Positions 6,651 to 7,436 of a stretch of DNA of 7,436 bases are shown here, in pieces. This stretch comes from an uncultured Bacillota bacterium. GTDB taxonomy: Bacteria > Bacillota_I > Bacilli_A > Izemoplasmatales > UBA1188. The notes beneath the pieces were generated by a model. That model ran no database searches. It was not told where the DNA came from and worked only from the letters and a program-made list of their open reading frames with translations. The position numbers and the translations under genes are program-made. Each line of letters starts with the position of its first letter. Positions within the stretch are counted from its first letter, which is position 1. The stretch covers positions 1 to 7,436 of the forward strand of contig CALCVH010000060.1 of the NCBI GenBank assembly GCA_937907585.1. Direction: 5' to 3'.

Positions 6651-7436
6651 ATGAACAAAACACTTAAATTAATTGAAAGAATACTATTTTATACCTATAT
6701 ATTCTTTTTAGTATTTGGCGCTTGGCTAGTATTCGCTGCTGGATACATAAATAATTTTAGAGATGTAATTCACGCATCTAGATTCTTATTCCAGGACTTG
6801 TTCAGCAAGGCTGCGATGAGAAACCTATTAATAATATTTATTGTTATTATAGTCTTTGCGTTCGCTGGACTTTGGATTAGAGCTGGAGTAGCGTTAAAGT
6901 CATTCTCTTTCGGTCCAATCTATCTAATTTTATTCTTTGTAACTTTCTTATTCACAAATGGATATTATAATTCAGTACCAGAAATCAATTTAGATGCGAA
7001 GATTTTAGCAATTACATCAGGATTATTACTATTTAATCTATTCTATTCAATGGTTGTGTTCTTTATCACAACCAACCCAGTTAAACAGATTCAATCTGAG
7101 GAAGTTACTCCTTCTTTTGAAGAACAAACTCAAGCTCAAGAAGCTTTGTCAGAAGAAGAATCTAACACAGAACCTGCAGTAGTTCCTGAAGAACCTAAAG
7201 CTCAAGAAGAGCCAGTTCAAGAAGAACCAACTGAAGAAACAACTGAAGAGTCTACTGAACAAGAAGAAGAACCTGTTCAAGAAGAAACTATGGAAGAAAC
7301 TCCTGTTCAAGAAGAGTTAACTGAAGAACCTGTTCCTGAAGAAGTTCAAGCTGAAGAATCTAATGAAGAACAAGCTGAAGATGAAACTCCATCTGACGAA
7401 TCTCTTGAAGAGCCAACAGAAGATGAAACCCCATCT
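6651..7436 (+). CDS. Four-helix membrane protein with acidic Glu/Pro/Gln-rich tail (3' end cut off)
   Basis: The frame is open from the ATG at 6651 to the window edge, giving 262 codons without a stop, so the gene is partial. The protein starts MNKTLKLIERILFYTYIFFL. It has four hydrophobic segments at about 11-31, 58-77, 88-103 and 117-140, with no cleavable signal peptide evident. From about residue 150 it changes abruptly to a disordered, strongly acidic tail, by hand count about 39% Glu with only one Lys, built from motifs such as PVQEE, PEE and EDETPS. The tail is probably cytoplasmic, since four helices put both ends on one side. GAGAGG (6639-6644) overlaps the previous stop and stands 6 bases before the ATG, so the gene is in the same operon as the diguanylate cyclase. 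I recognise no family; a downstream domain may follow beyond the window. Confidence 0.8.
   Translation, partial: MNKTLKLIERILFYTYIFFLVFGAWLVFAAGYINNFRDVIHASRFLFQDLFSKAAMRNLLIIFIVIIVFAFAGLWIRAGVALKSFSFGPIYLILFFVTFLFTNGYYNSVPEINLDAKILAITSGLLLFNLFYSMVVFFITTNPVKQIQSEEVTPSFEEQTQAQEALSEEESNTEPAVVPEEPKAQEEPVQEEPTEETTEESTEQEEEPVQEETMEETPVQEELTEEPVPEEVQAEESNEEQAEDETPSDESLEEPTEDETPS
7098..7436 (+). repeat. Degenerate Glu/Pro/Gln-coding low-complexity repeat
   Basis: The stretch is a GAA-rich imperfect repeat. Copies of a 15-base unit, C-C-A/T-GTTCAAGAAGA-A/G, start at 7212, 7272 and 7302, with a diverged copy at 7329. A longer unit encoding EDETPS occurs at 7377-7394 and again at 7419-7436, 42 bases apart and differing by one base. 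All copies are in frame. Such tracts change length easily by slippage or recombination, but the interruptions here make rapid phase variation less likely. Confidence 0.75.

Noticed and set aside
69..7436. Mycoplasma-type genetic code (TGA as Trp)
   Set aside because: Tryptophans I checked are TGG and the frames stay open under the standard code, although none of the seven visible stops is TGA.
7098..7436. CRISPR array or phase-variable simple repeat in the Glu-rich tail
   Set aside because: The units are unevenly spaced, interrupted and in frame with a protein; there are no uniform repeats or unique spacers.

Overview
The window is AT-rich, densely packed DNA with every recognisable gene on the + strand. 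It looks like a low-GC Bacillota-type genome (Bacilli, Erysipelotrichia, or an Acholeplasma/RF39-like gut lineage). The codon pattern is standard: all tryptophans I checked are TGG, no TGA interrupts a gene, the seven visible stops are five TAA and two TAG, and arginine is almost always AGA. This argues against the Mycoplasma code. The species cannot be fixed from the sequence.

Two transcription units are visible. The first (about 69-1779) holds a MORN-repeat protein and, one base after its stop, a short DtxR/MntR-like metal-dependent repressor. It ends at a clear intrinsic terminator (about 1814-1836). The gap at 1780-1946 then carries a textbook sigma-A promoter (TTGACA, 16 bp, TATAAT).

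That promoter opens a second run of six genes with short gaps or an overlap and no internal terminator: an SPFH-domain protein with three C-terminal zinc ribbons; a double-zinc-ribbon protein with a C-terminal membrane anchor; a small four-helix membrane protein; a six-helix membrane protein resembling HdeD/DUF308; a membrane diguanylate cyclase (GGDEF); and a membrane protein with a long Glu/Pro/Gln-rich acidic tail that runs off the window edge.

The first two genes of that run resemble Bacillus subtilis YdjI and YdjG, which act with PspA in envelope stress. My inference is that the run encodes a membrane-organising or envelope-stress assembly: SPFH scaffold, zinc-ribbon anchor and several small membrane proteins with charged tails, with cyclic-di-GMP output or sensing encoded alongside. 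No pspA is visible in the window. The combination, not any single gene, is the main point of interest. No tRNA, rRNA, CRISPR array, transposon or minus-strand gene was found.
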